A DNA stretch of 64,000 nucleotides, taken from NCBI RefSeq assembly GCF_014653155.1, contig NZ_BNAF01000004.1, positions 248,001-312,000 of the forward strand. Direction: 5' to 3'. The stretch comes from Sphingobacterium griseoflavum. GTDB lineage: Bacteria > Bacteroidota > Bacteroidia > Sphingobacteriales > Sphingobacteriaceae. The position numbers and the translations under genes are program-made. Below are positions 17,489 to 26,096 of this stretch, in pieces (the first letter of the stretch is position 1; the number at the start of each line of letters is the position of its first letter). The notes below the pieces were generated by a model that worked only from the letters and a program-made list of their open reading frames with translations, was not told the DNA's origin and made no database searches.

Positions 17489-19675
17489 TTAATTGCCTAA
17501 TTCCAGTTGATTTTTGACGAGTTCGAAATATCTTCCTTTTTTTGCAGTAAGTTGTTGATGGTTTCCTTCTTCCACGATAGCGCCTTTTTCCAAAACAACG
17601 ATATTATCTGCGTTTTTTACCGTGCTTAAGCGGTGTGCCACTACGATAACGGTTCGATTTTTGAAGAAGCGATCCAGATTCTCGATGATCACTTTTTCGT
17701 TATTGGCGTCGAGCGAATTCGTCGCCTCATCCAAAAAGATAAATTCAGGTTCCTTGTACACCGCGCGCGCAATCATCAAGCGCTGTCGCTGCCCTTGGCT
17801 AATACCTTTTCCCGCTGTTCCAATTTTTGTTGCCAACCCAAAAGGTTGCTCATCAATAAACTGATTAAGGTTCGCCATGGCTATCGCGTTTCTTAAGCGC
17901 TGCTCATCCGGAAACTCATCATTTATTGCAATATTTCGTTCGATCGTATCAGCGTATACAAAGTTATCCTGCAATACAGAGCCGCAGCTATCCCGCCACA
18001 TGGCAAAATCCAACTGTTCCAATTTACGTCCACCTACTAAAATCTCGCCTTCTTCATAGGGATAAAACCGCAGCAAAAGTTTCAGCAAGCTAGTTTTTCC
18101 GCTGCCGCTCGTTCCCACAATTGCCGTTGTTTTACCTTCCGGAAACGTAATATTTAATTTATTAAAGATTGGCTCATTGCCGGCGCCAAAATAACGAAAG
18201 GTCAGGTTGCGCATCGTGATGCTCCTGCTCGCAGGCAATTGCATCAGGTAATCCTTCTGTATTGTGTCTTCTTCTTCTGTTTCATAGATTTCATTCAATC
18301 GTTCTAGGCTTATCTTGGCATCTTGGTAATCCTGCATAAAGCCGAGTAACGATTGCACCGGATTACTGACCATCCCGACGATATATTGAACAGCCATCAT
18401 CCCGCCCAGTGTAAGCTCATCTTCGATCACGGCCTTCGCACTGATATACGTAATGAAGATCCCTTGTACCTGGCTGATTGCCAGCGAACCCGCCGATTGA
18501 TATTGTGATAAGGCTAAACTGCGTACCTTAAATTTAAAAAGCTTGGCCTGCAAAGCTTCCCAGCCCCATCGTTTTTGCTTTTGCGCATTATTTAACTTGA
18601 TATCTTTGATGCTTTGGATCATCTCTACCATGTAGGTCTGGTTTTCGGACGATATTTTAAATCGCCTTTGGTCCAATTCCCGTCGGTAGCGCATAAACAG
18701 CAGAATCCAAATCGTATACAGTATCGTAGCGCCAAAAAAAACGAAGAAAATAGTTTTATGATAGACCAAGAGCAGCGTACCAAACACCAACATATTGACC
18801 ATAGAAAACAGCGTATTTAACGTGTTTCCGGTCAAAAATGCTTCGACGCGTTGTTGATCCGCCATGCGCTGCATCAAATCGCCATGCGTTTTCAAATCGA
18901 AGAACGCCATGGGCAGGCGCATGATCTTGATCAGCAGATCGGTCAAAATTGAAATATTCACCCGAGTACTGATGTGCAGCATAATCCACGATCGGATAAA
19001 AGAAACGGCCGTACTGCCAACAAAAAGCATGAGCTGTGCGATCAAAATGAGGTTGATGAAACTTATATTTCTGGTGTTAATCCCGATATCGACAATCGAT
19101 TGTGTAAGAAAAGGCGCAACCAACTGCAAGATCGTTCCTAATACCATTCCGAGGATCAGCTGAAAGAAAAGCTTTTTATACTTATAGAAATAGGTAAAGA
19201 TTTTGCGCCATTCAAGCTTGTTGGACGGTTCATCTTCTTCGAGTTGATAGAAGTTAGGTCCCGGGCTTAATATCAAAGAGAGGCCGGCATGTAATTCACG
19301 TGTTGAAAACCAATTTTTTGCGAACTCTTTTTCGTCGTAGGTGAGTAAACCGGATGCCGGATCGGATATATAGTATTTCTTTTTCCGAATTTTATAGAGT
19401 ACCACAAAGTGATTTTGGTTCCAGTGCAGGATACAGGGCAGCTCTGCTTCTTGCAGTTGCTCCAAGGTTAGACGAACGCCATAGGTTCGAAATCCCAGTT
19501 TTTCCGCAGCTTCGCTAATCCCAAGTAGATTTACACCATTTTTCGTGGTTTGACAGAGCTTACGAATTTTATAAATGGATATCTGCTGACCGTAGTATTT
19601 GAACACTATTCGTAGACAGGTGGCGCCGCAGTCCATCATATCCATTTGCTTATAATGTGGGAAGCGCTTTAGCAT
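17489..19675 (-). CDS. Peptidase C39-ABC transporter (bacteriocin-type exporter)
   Basis: 728 residues from ATG 19675. A start at 19717 would add 14 residues that precede the peptidase fold without need. The N-terminal C39 peptidase (1-130) has the full set Gln10, Cys16 (M-D-C-G-A-T-C), His89 (N-Q-N-H-F) and Asp105 (I-S-D-P-A-S-G), so it should cut leaders after Gly-Gly. Six transmembrane helices follow (about 150-430), then the ATPase: Walker A G-T-S-G-S-G-K-T, signature I-S-Q-G-Q, Walker B F-I-F-L-D-E-A, H-loop A-H-R-L. The expected substrates are the GG-leader peptides encoded at 25766-25972 and perhaps 30539-30700. Confidence 0.96.
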   Translation of the reverse strand: MLKRFPHYKQMDMMDCGATCLRIVFKYYGQQISIYKIRKLCQTTKNGVNLLGISEAAEKLGFRTYGVRLTLEQLQEAELPCILHWNQNHFVVLYKIRKKKYYISDPASGLLTYDEKEFAKNWFSTRELHAGLSLILSPGPNFYQLEEDEPSNKLEWRKIFTYFYKYKKLFFQLILGMVLGTILQLVAPFLTQSIVDIGINTRNISFINLILIAQLMLFVGSTAVSFIRSWIMLHISTRVNISILTDLLIKIMRLPMAFFDLKTHGDLMQRMADQQRVEAFLTGNTLNTLFSMVNMLVFGTLLLVYHKTIFFVFFGATILYTIWILLFMRYRRELDQRRFKISSENQTYMVEMIQSIKDIKLNNAQKQKRWGWEALQAKLFKFKVRSLALSQYQSAGSLAISQVQGIFITYISAKAVIEDELTLGGMMAVQYIVGMVSNPVQSLLGFMQDYQDAKISLERLNEIYETEEEDTIQKDYLMQLPASRSITMRNLTFRYFGAGNEPIFNKLNITFPEGKTTAIVGTSGSGKTSLLKLLLRFYPYEEGEILVGGRKLEQLDFAMWRDSCGSVLQDNFVYADTIERNIAINDEFPDEQRLRNAIAMANLNQFIDEQPFGLATKIGTAGKGISQGQRQRLMIARAVYKEPEFIFLDEATNSLDANNEKVIIENLDRFFKNRTVIVVAHRLSTVKNADNIVVLEKGAIVEEGNHQQLTAKKGRYFELVKNQLELGN

Positions 19676-19968
19676 GGTTGTTTTACTATCATATAATCGT
19701 GAAGAAATTATAAACATCCTAAAGTCGAATATATCCTAATCTTCGTTATAGTCGGATAGCTTATTAAAATCCCTTTGGTTGCAATACCTTGTTTAATCAT
19801 ATCGACGGCCTAAATAATAATCTTTTATATGGCAACTACATTTTTAATTTCTAAGATAGGCTGACCATTTGTCGCTTGGCAAAGCATATCTTGAAAACTT
19901 ATCCGAAATTTTAGAAAATTAAACTACAGTCATTCTGTGTTTCGGTTTTTCATATCGAAATCATATCA

Positions 19969-21186
19969 TCAAAAATTATATCGTTTAAGCCCCTTCTTTC
20001 TTCTCACCTCTTTTTCACCATCAAACTGCTGCTTCCTATTTATCGAATGATCGTTATTACTATGTAATCTATATTCATAAGTCGGTGTATAAATGAATTT
20101 CGTTTTGTCGAATCCCGCTAACTCAAAAAGTGGTAACAAAATTGCCATGTCATAGGGCATACGTAGTAAATTTCCATGTTTGTCCCGAAATAGCTTTAAA
20201 GTGGGGTCCAGTTCGATAAATTTTTTAAAAACCTTATATTTAAATGTACGCATATGCGAAGCCTTCCATTGGGATTTCCTAATATTTTCAAAATCGGACT
20301 CGTAGTAAGGCTGGCCCCATTTGCTGTATTCATTAATAATCGATGTCGATCCATAAGTTAGTAACAGAGATTCATCTTGATAGATGGTTTGTAGAATATT
20401 TAAAACGTATTTGTGAGGAAGTCGGTCATCAGCATCAACCAAACAAACGACATCATCGTCAGCAATCTTTTCGGTAAGTAAAATATTTAAAATATTTTGA
20501 AGGGCGTATTGACGATTTATATTGGTGTACATTTTAAAAGTCGTATTTTCCTTGACGCAGCTTGCCCCCTTGTCTGTAGAGCAATCGTCGATGAGATAAA
20601 CATTATAATTTGTAGAAACCTGCGCCTGTATAGACGATACATAATCCGGTAGAAATTTGGCTGCATTCCGAAACGGCGAGATAATGTGAAAATTAATTCG
20701 TTTTTGACAAGCAGTGGAGTTTTCGGAAATTGCAAATGCGTGGGGCGAAAGAATTGAAAGGAAATTTAACCATGACATGTGATTTACAAAGTTATTATTT
20801 TCCAAAATAGATAGCGCCAATTTGAAAATAGGTCTGGTCAAAATAAACGAAGAAACACTCGAAATGCCATCAATTGCAATATAATTTTCATTAACAATAA
20901 CTTGTTCCGCATATTCAGCCTCGACGTATAAAAAGTAAATTCCTTCCGCGACGACATCAAAAATCAAACTTTCCAATTTTTCATAACATGGCGGTGTACT
21001 TTGTATATGGTCGGAAATACAAAATATCACATCTTCATCTTCCATCAAGGCCCATTTAATGACGTTTGCTAGGCTGGCATTTAGTGAGCTGCAAACCCTA
21101 TACCCTTTAGGGTTAACGGTAAACCCCATTGTCAGATCTTTATTTAATCCTTTAATTTCTTCATTCAAAATAAAAGCAGTTAACAT
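19969..21186 (-). CDS. Family 2 glycosyltransferase
   Basis: 405 residues from ATG 21186, chosen because a perfect AAGGAGG (21190-21196) lies just before it; a longer frame reaches 21240. Residues of about 165-300 are the GT-A nucleotide-sugar domain: I-I-S-P-F-R-N-A-A-K-F-L, V-Y-L-I-D-D-C-S-T-D, and the metal-binding V-D-A-D-D-R. The N-terminal 160 residues are unlike common GT2 proteins and may bind the acceptor. It follows a LanC-like and another glycosyltransferase-like gene within the peptide export locus, so a peptide acceptor is possible. AT-rich like the rest of 19700-33000. Confidence 0.88.
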   Translation of the reverse strand: MLTAFILNEEIKGLNKDLTMGFTVNPKGYRVCSSLNASLANVIKWALMEDEDVIFCISDHIQSTPPCYEKLESLIFDVVAEGIYFLYVEAEYAEQVIVNENYIAIDGISSVSSFILTRPIFKLALSILENNNFVNHMSWLNFLSILSPHAFAISENSTACQKRINFHIISPFRNAAKFLPDYVSSIQAQVSTNYNVYLIDDCSTDKGASCVKENTTFKMYTNINRQYALQNILNILLTEKIADDDVVCLVDADDRLPHKYVLNILQTIYQDESLLLTYGSTSIINEYSKWGQPYYESDFENIRKSQWKASHMRTFKYKVFKKFIELDPTLKLFRDKHGNLLRMPYDMAILLPLFELAGFDKTKFIYTPTYEYRLHSNNDHSINRKQQFDGEKEVRRKKGLKRYNF

Positions 21187-21292
21187 AATCCTCCTTATTT
21201 GTACGTAATGTCCGTCTCTCAAGAAGCTGTGGCTCCCCAATAACGGAAATAATAGATATATCCCCCCTTTGACATTGATTAAGCATTACTTA

Positions 21293-22111
21293 TCAGTTAG
21301 TTACAACGATGTTTGATAAACATTCAAAAATAAAATGGTGACTTTTTCTAGTTCTGCGAGCTCTGCCTAGCAAGCAATCTCGAGTCCAATGATCTTTTCG
21401 AGCTATTTCAAACCAGCCGTCATCGTTTGGATTAGCTACAATTGCTCTATTGAATACTTGTCTAATCTTGCTTTCCCAATATGGATTTTCATACTGTCTA
21501 ACTGCAATATAAAGTTTAGCAAGATCTATAAGGTAGGCGTCCAAATTTTGCTGTTGTTCAAAAAACGTGATCAATCTTTCTATAGCGAAATAAAGGGCCT
21601 CTTCTACGAGCGACTCACTTAAACAAACTTTAACTAAATAAGTGTATTTTAATATTACTTTTAGCTGCGTCGAAACACCTTCAGGAGACAACCTACGATC
21701 ATTTAGTAAAAAATGATTGAGTTTACCCAATAAAAGCTTTGTACATTCTAAATGTGTAAAGCTTCGGTAAGACTGAATCGATGATTTTGAACTTAAACGA
21801 TGCTGATAATAGGTTATATGATAAAGCAGAGAGTCTATATTATCGTCTTGCTGCGTCACTTCTCGAATCGTGAACTTGTAAACTAAGTCATCAATATGCT
21901 CCAATATTTCATCCGCATTACCTTCCATATAGTTAATATCTATCAAATAACCTATTAGCCAACCTAAGCCTATAATACCAAATTCGAAATCATACCTCTC
22001 TCTTTCCACCACTTCCTTAGCCCAATTATCAATAGCAGCTTTATTCCTATTTTCTTTGTCAGAAAGCAGAAACAGGTATAGCATGTCAAACGTACTTACG
22101 TAATTATTCAT
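21293..22111 (-). CDS. LanC-like protein, short form
   Basis: 272 residues, helical. The segment G-I-I-G-L-G-W-L-I-G-Y-L-I-D near residue 46 followed by G-N-A-D-E-I-L-E-H-I-D-D is the pattern found near the start of many Bacteroidetes LanC-like (lanthionine cyclase fold) proteins. Normal LanC proteins have about 400 residues and a Cys-Cys-His zinc site. Here I find no such ligand set, so it is probably not a cyclase. It may be a helical-repeat scaffold. It begins 5 bases after the preceding glycosyltransferase-like gene. The assignment rests on a short motif and is moderate. Confidence 0.5.
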   Translation of the reverse strand: MNNYVSTFDMLYLFLLSDKENRNKAAIDNWAKEVVERERYDFEFGIIGLGWLIGYLIDINYMEGNADEILEHIDDLVYKFTIREVTQQDDNIDSLLYHITYYQHRLSSKSSIQSYRSFTHLECTKLLLGKLNHFLLNDRRLSPEGVSTQLKVILKYTYLVKVCLSESLVEEALYFAIERLITFFEQQQNLDAYLIDLAKLYIAVRQYENPYWESKIRQVFNRAIVANPNDDGWFEIARKDHWTRDCLLGRARRTRKSHHFIFECLSNIVVTN

Positions 22112-22116
22112 AACAA

Positions 22117-23625
22117 TTATAAAAAATTAAATGCCACTTCTATATTTTCTCGAGCCACTTCGTATTTTGGCGCATTGCTCGTGTAAGTTTCCAATACTTT
22201 ACATTTACTTTCAACGTCGGGAGGTAGTCTAAAATAAAATAAACCTCGTTTCGTAATGTCGGCTTGCATATTAAATTTCCCTCGATTAACGTAAAACAGT
22301 TCCATATCCAACACCTTGGCAAATGCTTCTAGGAAAAGCTCATCGACTCTATATAAAGTTGTTGAATAAAAGAAACGATCCGACTTTTCCGTTCGATTGA
22401 AAATTGCTTCTACAGTTACATAGTCTACACAGAAATCTAATGACATCAGAATAGCCTCTGAATAATCATTAGCGACAATCTTATTTATCACTTTTTCTTG
22501 ATTGAAATTATGATCGCTACCGTGTTCATTTTTTTCGAGTATAAAAACATCCAAAGCGAGATACTTTTGCAGATATTTTTTTAAAACAAGGTACCTTTCT
22601 AGCGTGCGATCCGTAAGCGTTTCTTGATTGAAAATGACACAAATTTTGGAATAGATTGGACGTTCGTCATCTAACCGCTGCCTATGTGACTGGATAAATT
22701 CTACAATTTTGTAGCTACAGGTGTCTTGATTAATCTTGATTAAACCGTCATCATACCACGGTGGATAATTCAAGTACTCTGTCTTCTTAAAATGCTGCGT
22801 TTTATCCTTTATATCTCCGGAGTAATGTTGGATAGCTTTTTTATCCCAATCGACAATAGAGTCGAAAGGCCACGAAAAATCCATCTCCGGATGAATCTCT
22901 ACTTTCTTATCTAGTAACCAAAGATTCCACAGAACAGCCCACATGTCAGCACACCAAGCTTGAATGCCTCTTTTTTTGCTTCGATATTCTTTATTAATAG
23001 CATACTCTTCTTCCCAACATTTTTTGTTATAGGCATTCATAAGCACATATAGATTTTCTGAATCTTCTTCCACTTTTTCCCAGAAAGAACTGTTGATACC
23101 TTTTAGTATGTATTGCGCTCCACCAGTTTGAGCATCTTCATTTAAGAGTTTACTCTTTTCTAGCCCGACTTCTTTTAGCATCCCTTCCAAAAGTTCTTCA
23201 GAGCTCGATGCTCGGATATATGACACATCCAGATAATTTCTGGTATCCGAAACATAACACGTAGTATTATGCAGTTCAACATTTATATTGAGACTTCTTG
23301 AAAAAAGTATGTCAGAATCATGATAAAAAATAGTCTCGTCTTCCAAATATTTAAATTTTGCAAAGTGCTGTTTTAAAATATGCGGCCGTATAGTGGAAGT
23401 GTAGCTTACATTGCTACGTAAATCGGGATAACAAAAAAACTCGGCAAGCAATTTATTTCTATCGGTAAAAGAATTTAGCTCTTTAGGAATTTCAATTTCA
23501 GGATCAAAAGAAAAGAGTACATGAATACAATCTTTAGCGATACCATGCTTACTAAAATTATGCAGTTGTATTTCCAGCTGCCAGGCAAAGTAAATAGAAA
23601 AGGGTTGAGCTGAGATATGAATCAT
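22117..23625 (-). CDS. Glycosyltransferase-like protein (GT-A type)
   Basis: 502 residues without signal peptide. The first half shows a GT-A-like pattern: a Y-H-D-S-D-I-L-F motif near residue 102 (DxD-type metal site), T-G-G-A-Q-Y-I-L-K-G near 167, then W-C-A-D-M-W-A-V-L-W-N and H-P-E-M-D-F-S-W, H-Y-S-G-D. These resemble eukaryote-like hydroxyproline or serine peptide glycosyltransferases. The second half (about 320-502) is of unknown type. Linked tightly to the LanC-like gene (5 bases) and to a 32-codon frame 10 bases upstream. A role in modifying a peptide is an inference from position. Confidence 0.6.
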   Translation of the reverse strand: MIHISAQPFSIYFAWQLEIQLHNFSKHGIAKDCIHVLFSFDPEIEIPKELNSFTDRNKLLAEFFCYPDLRSNVSYTSTIRPHILKQHFAKFKYLEDETIFYHDSDILFSRSLNINVELHNTTCYVSDTRNYLDVSYIRASSSEELLEGMLKEVGLEKSKLLNEDAQTGGAQYILKGINSSFWEKVEEDSENLYVLMNAYNKKCWEEEYAINKEYRSKKRGIQAWCADMWAVLWNLWLLDKKVEIHPEMDFSWPFDSIVDWDKKAIQHYSGDIKDKTQHFKKTEYLNYPPWYDDGLIKINQDTCSYKIVEFIQSHRQRLDDERPIYSKICVIFNQETLTDRTLERYLVLKKYLQKYLALDVFILEKNEHGSDHNFNQEKVINKIVANDYSEAILMSLDFCVDYVTVEAIFNRTEKSDRFFYSTTLYRVDELFLEAFAKVLDMELFYVNRGKFNMQADITKRGLFYFRLPPDVESKCKVLETYTSNAPKYEVARENIEVAFNFL

Positions 23626-23635
23626 ACATCAAAAT

Positions 23636-23734
23636 TTATGTAGCAACGCTATCTATTTCATTATACTGTTGAAGTTGAGATTTTAACTTTATTAAATCAG
23701 ATCGCAAAAAATCTTTCTTATTTTTCAAAACCAT
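23636..23734 (-). CDS. Possible 32-residue peptide before the glycosyltransferase
   Basis: ATG at 23734, TAA at 23636-23638, 10 bases ahead of the glycosyltransferase-like gene on the same strand. The peptide starts M-V-L-K-N-K-K-D-F-L, is charged and amphipathic, and ends with Ser, Val, Ala, Thr. It has no Cys and no Gly-Gly. Its size and position fit a small substrate peptide or a leader regulating the downstream genes, but chance cannot be excluded in AT-rich DNA. Confidence 0.3.
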   Translation of the reverse strand: MVLKNKKDFLRSDLIKLKSQLQQYNEIDSVAT

Positions 23735-24189
23735 TATTGACTTTTTTTAATTTGCCAGTGTGTTTGCTATATCTCCCTATTTCCAATATCATTGCGCTAA
23801 TTTTTTGCACGCTGCTCCGACTTCAATGAGTTCTGGATAGACAATGTTGTCGATTGGCTTTCCATGGATTTTTAATACTAAATAACAAGTATGTTTAAAT
23901 ATTTCAATCTTTAAAGATTATTTTAGGGCTTCCTCACAAACCTTATTATATGGTTTACTTGGACGTGTAATCAAACGCTCGCCATAGTCAGACACCTTTT
24001 CTTGGTCGATTTAAGTAAGGATGACAGAGTATAATAGGTTATTACTCCCGTATTTTCCAATTTTGGATCCAGGCTCACGATTGTTAAGATTGATAAAAAA
24101 ATCACTTTTTTTGTAAAATTTAAAAACTGATAAGAACTAAAAAACACCGAGAAAGAAATATGACATCATAATATGTTTCTGTATTCCCT
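23735..24189. other. AT-rich intergenic region
   Basis: 455 bases between the thioredoxin gene and the glycosyltransferase block. No open frame longer than about 30 codons looks coding. There is no clear rho-independent terminator and no exact consensus promoter. It is the longest break in the 19969-25972 gene run, so a promoter for the glycosyltransferase genes is expected here. Confidence 0.5.
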
Positions 24190-25680
24190 TTATTTTATAG
24201 TACTTCCGATCCACTTAATTAGTTTCTCGTTACCCATGTAACCTCCAATATTTTTGTGCGCCAGACTGCCATTTTTATCAAAAAGAAGATAACTAGGTAT
24301 AGATTCGATATTGTATTCGGTATATATAGCATTCATTTGTGTTTTAGATAAGTAATAATGCTCTCCAGCAATTATATCAGCGTAGCCTTCCCATCGGGAG
24401 CGATCCGAAGATTGGTCTGTTAAGTAAACAAACACGACATCATCAGAAGATGTATATTGGGCCTTGACTTCCTTAATCTTATTAAAGGCATCAATACATG
24501 GTCCACACCAAGTTGCCCAAAAATCAGCGATTACAACCTTGCCTTTATATTTTAATAAAAGATCGTTTAACACATCATTTTTTGCAGTGTCGTAGGGTAG
24601 ATAATATCTTCCGAAGGATTTTTTAGAAAAATCTGAGACTAACGCATTCCGATAGTGTATATAATTGCTAATTTGCGCATTCTTAAAATAGCTATTCACT
24701 ATTGTTTTCTGATTTTCGGACAAAGGTATTTTTTGATTTATTTGATCTACATATGCCCCTATCAGTATTACTTCGTAAAATAAATCGTTTTGTCCAGGCA
24801 ACAATTTCCGTAGCCTGCTTATAAATGAATCAGCCGGATTATTGATCAAATTTGGCAAATCTAAAACTGAATCTTTTCTGATCGCTTGTAAAAATGTGGG
24901 ATCAAAAAACATTAGGATATCATCTTCTGAATTATTCAACTTCAAGAGGTTTTGATAATATGAAATATCTCTTTCAGGACTCACTGGGCTATCTAACAAA
25001 GAATCAACAACAATTTCTCTGTTATACCTAACGACCAAACTATCGTATTTATTTATCAAATCGGCCTTCATAAACATGGATAGTTTATTTTGCAAAGAAC
25101 GGGAAACAGTAAGGGGCTTCATTTTTTCAACAGCAAAAGCAATTCGATCGTCAAACTCTCTTAATTTACTATCTCTAAAATCATTTGCGCTCTGAAATCT
25201 GCTCTTCTTTGACAGCGGATTTCTGTCTTTTGGAGATTTATATCCGAAGAGGGCATTTTTAATTAGCTCAGCGTAAGCTTCCGACTGGCGAAAAACCTGT
25301 TCAAATTCCCCCTCAAACTTTACGTTGTAATTGTTACAATCAATATGCGCAAAATTTAAGGTTGTTGTTTTGTTAGGACTGAGAAGGATAAGATTGTATT
25401 TTTCTTTGTAAAAGAAATAAAAAAATGATTGTCCCAATATGAACGTGGAAAAATGTAATACACTGTCGTTGACAATAGTAAATTTTGCCGGCACATCGCT
25501 TTCGAAGAGCGATGATAAATGAGCTTGATTTAGGCTATGAACACTATCGCATGAGCCCGAAATTTTTATATATAAATTCGTATTACCAAATTGAAGCGAC
25601 TGGGCCAAGGCAGGCTTGCCGTAAAAAAAGAAGATCATGGTTAACGATAAATACGCGGAAAACATTTTATATGTGTACAT
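24190..25680 (-). CDS. TlpA-like thioredoxin, copy A
   Basis: 496 residues: an export signal (about 7-27, ending A-L-A-Q), a long N-terminal region of unknown fold (30-370), and a C-terminal TlpA/thioredoxin domain with W-C-G-P-C (Cys392, Cys395) and the cis-Pro loop I-E-S-I-P-S-Y near 462. Periplasmic thiol reductase or isomerase by family. It follows the Cys-rich precursor gene by 85 bases and is closely related to copy B at 30779-32266, which supports a dedicated role in folding or reshuffling the disulfides of the exported peptide. A second Met at 25665 is an alternative start. Confidence 0.88.
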   Translation of the reverse strand: MYTYKMFSAYLSLTMIFFFYGKPALAQSLQFGNTNLYIKISGSCDSVHSLNQAHLSSLFESDVPAKFTIVNDSVLHFSTFILGQSFFYFFYKEKYNLILLSPNKTTTLNFAHIDCNNYNVKFEGEFEQVFRQSEAYAELIKNALFGYKSPKDRNPLSKKSRFQSANDFRDSKLREFDDRIAFAVEKMKPLTVSRSLQNKLSMFMKADLINKYDSLVVRYNREIVVDSLLDSPVSPERDISYYQNLLKLNNSEDDILMFFDPTFLQAIRKDSVLDLPNLINNPADSFISRLRKLLPGQNDLFYEVILIGAYVDQINQKIPLSENQKTIVNSYFKNAQISNYIHYRNALVSDFSKKSFGRYYLPYDTAKNDVLNDLLLKYKGKVVIADFWATWCGPCIDAFNKIKEVKAQYTSSDDVVFVYLTDQSSDRSRWEGYADIIAGEHYYLSKTQMNAIYTEYNIESIPSYLLFDKNGSLAHKNIGGYMGNEKLIKWIGSTIK

Positions 25681-25765
25681 AAAAATCTATAGGGAGGGGA
25701 TTTCGATATACATCGATCGAAATCCCCAATAACTATTAATGATATTTAAAAATTAATCTTGAGGC

Positions 25766-25972
25766 TTATTTACATCCAAAAAAACCCATATACCAGCCAC
25801 AAGTACCAGGTTTACAATCTGTTGTTATACAGCTGCTTCCTTCAGTTCGACAAGCAACGGCGCAACCACCCCCAGTAGTTGGTTGAACCACTCCTCCGAA
25901 AACATCTTTCAACTGCTCTCTTGTTAATTTCTCTACCTCTTTAAGATTAAGATTTTTTAATGAAATTTTCAT
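25766..25972 (-). CDS. GG-leader Cys-rich natural product precursor A
   Basis: 68-residue precursor. The leader (1-27) has the Bacteroidetes natural-product form L-x-L-K-E-V-E-K-L-T-R-E-Q-L-K-D-V-F-G-G. Cleavage after Gly27 would release a 41-residue core with six Cys (residues 37, 41, 48, 53, 58, 67) and many Gly, Ser and Thr. Leader type fits the C39 exporter at 17489-19675. Six Cys fit three disulfides, which suits the oxidising VKOR-thioredoxin fusion upstream and the TlpA-like protein downstream. Other modifications cannot be read from sequence, but Ser/Thr could accept sugar from the nearby glycosyltransferases. Activity (antibacterial or signal) unknown. Confidence 0.88.
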   Translation of the reverse strand: MKISLKNLNLKEVEKLTREQLKDVFGGVVQPTTGGGCAVACRTEGSSCITTDCKPGTCGWYMGFFGCK

Positions 25973-25994
25973 AACTTTGTGTTTTAAGTAAATC

Positions 25995-26040
25995 GATGTT
26001 CACTCACTCCTGAACATCTTGGGAGGGCCTTTTTACAGAG
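25995..26040 (-). promoter_or_regulatory. Stem-loop leader before precursor A
   Basis: On the minus strand a CCCTCC block is followed by a 7-base inverted repeat (GATGTTC at 25995-26001 with GAACATC at 26012-26018) whose loop contains AGGAG. The same arrangement, with the block GTAAAA(A)GGCCCTCC and an AGGAG loop but with changed arms, occurs at 29350-29402. Conserved pairing with different bases suggests an RNA structure, possibly controlling translation or mRNA ends for precursor A, which starts 23 bases further on. Confidence 0.45.
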
Positions 26041-26053
26041 GAACCTTCTGTTT

Positions 26054-26082
26054 GCCCGAGATCGTTTGCAACCGGCTCGGGC
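26054..26082. other. GC-rich hairpin between fusion gene and precursor A
   Basis: Perfect 7-base arms GCCCGAG (26054-26060) and CTCGGGC (26076-26082), 14 bases after the stop of the C39-like/VKOR/thioredoxin gene. A T-rich tail follows only in the plus direction, so in the direction of the genes it is a stable stem without U-tract. It may protect or process the mRNA and let the precursor be expressed at a different level. Confidence 0.45.
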
Positions 26083-26096
26083 TTTTCTATATAGTT

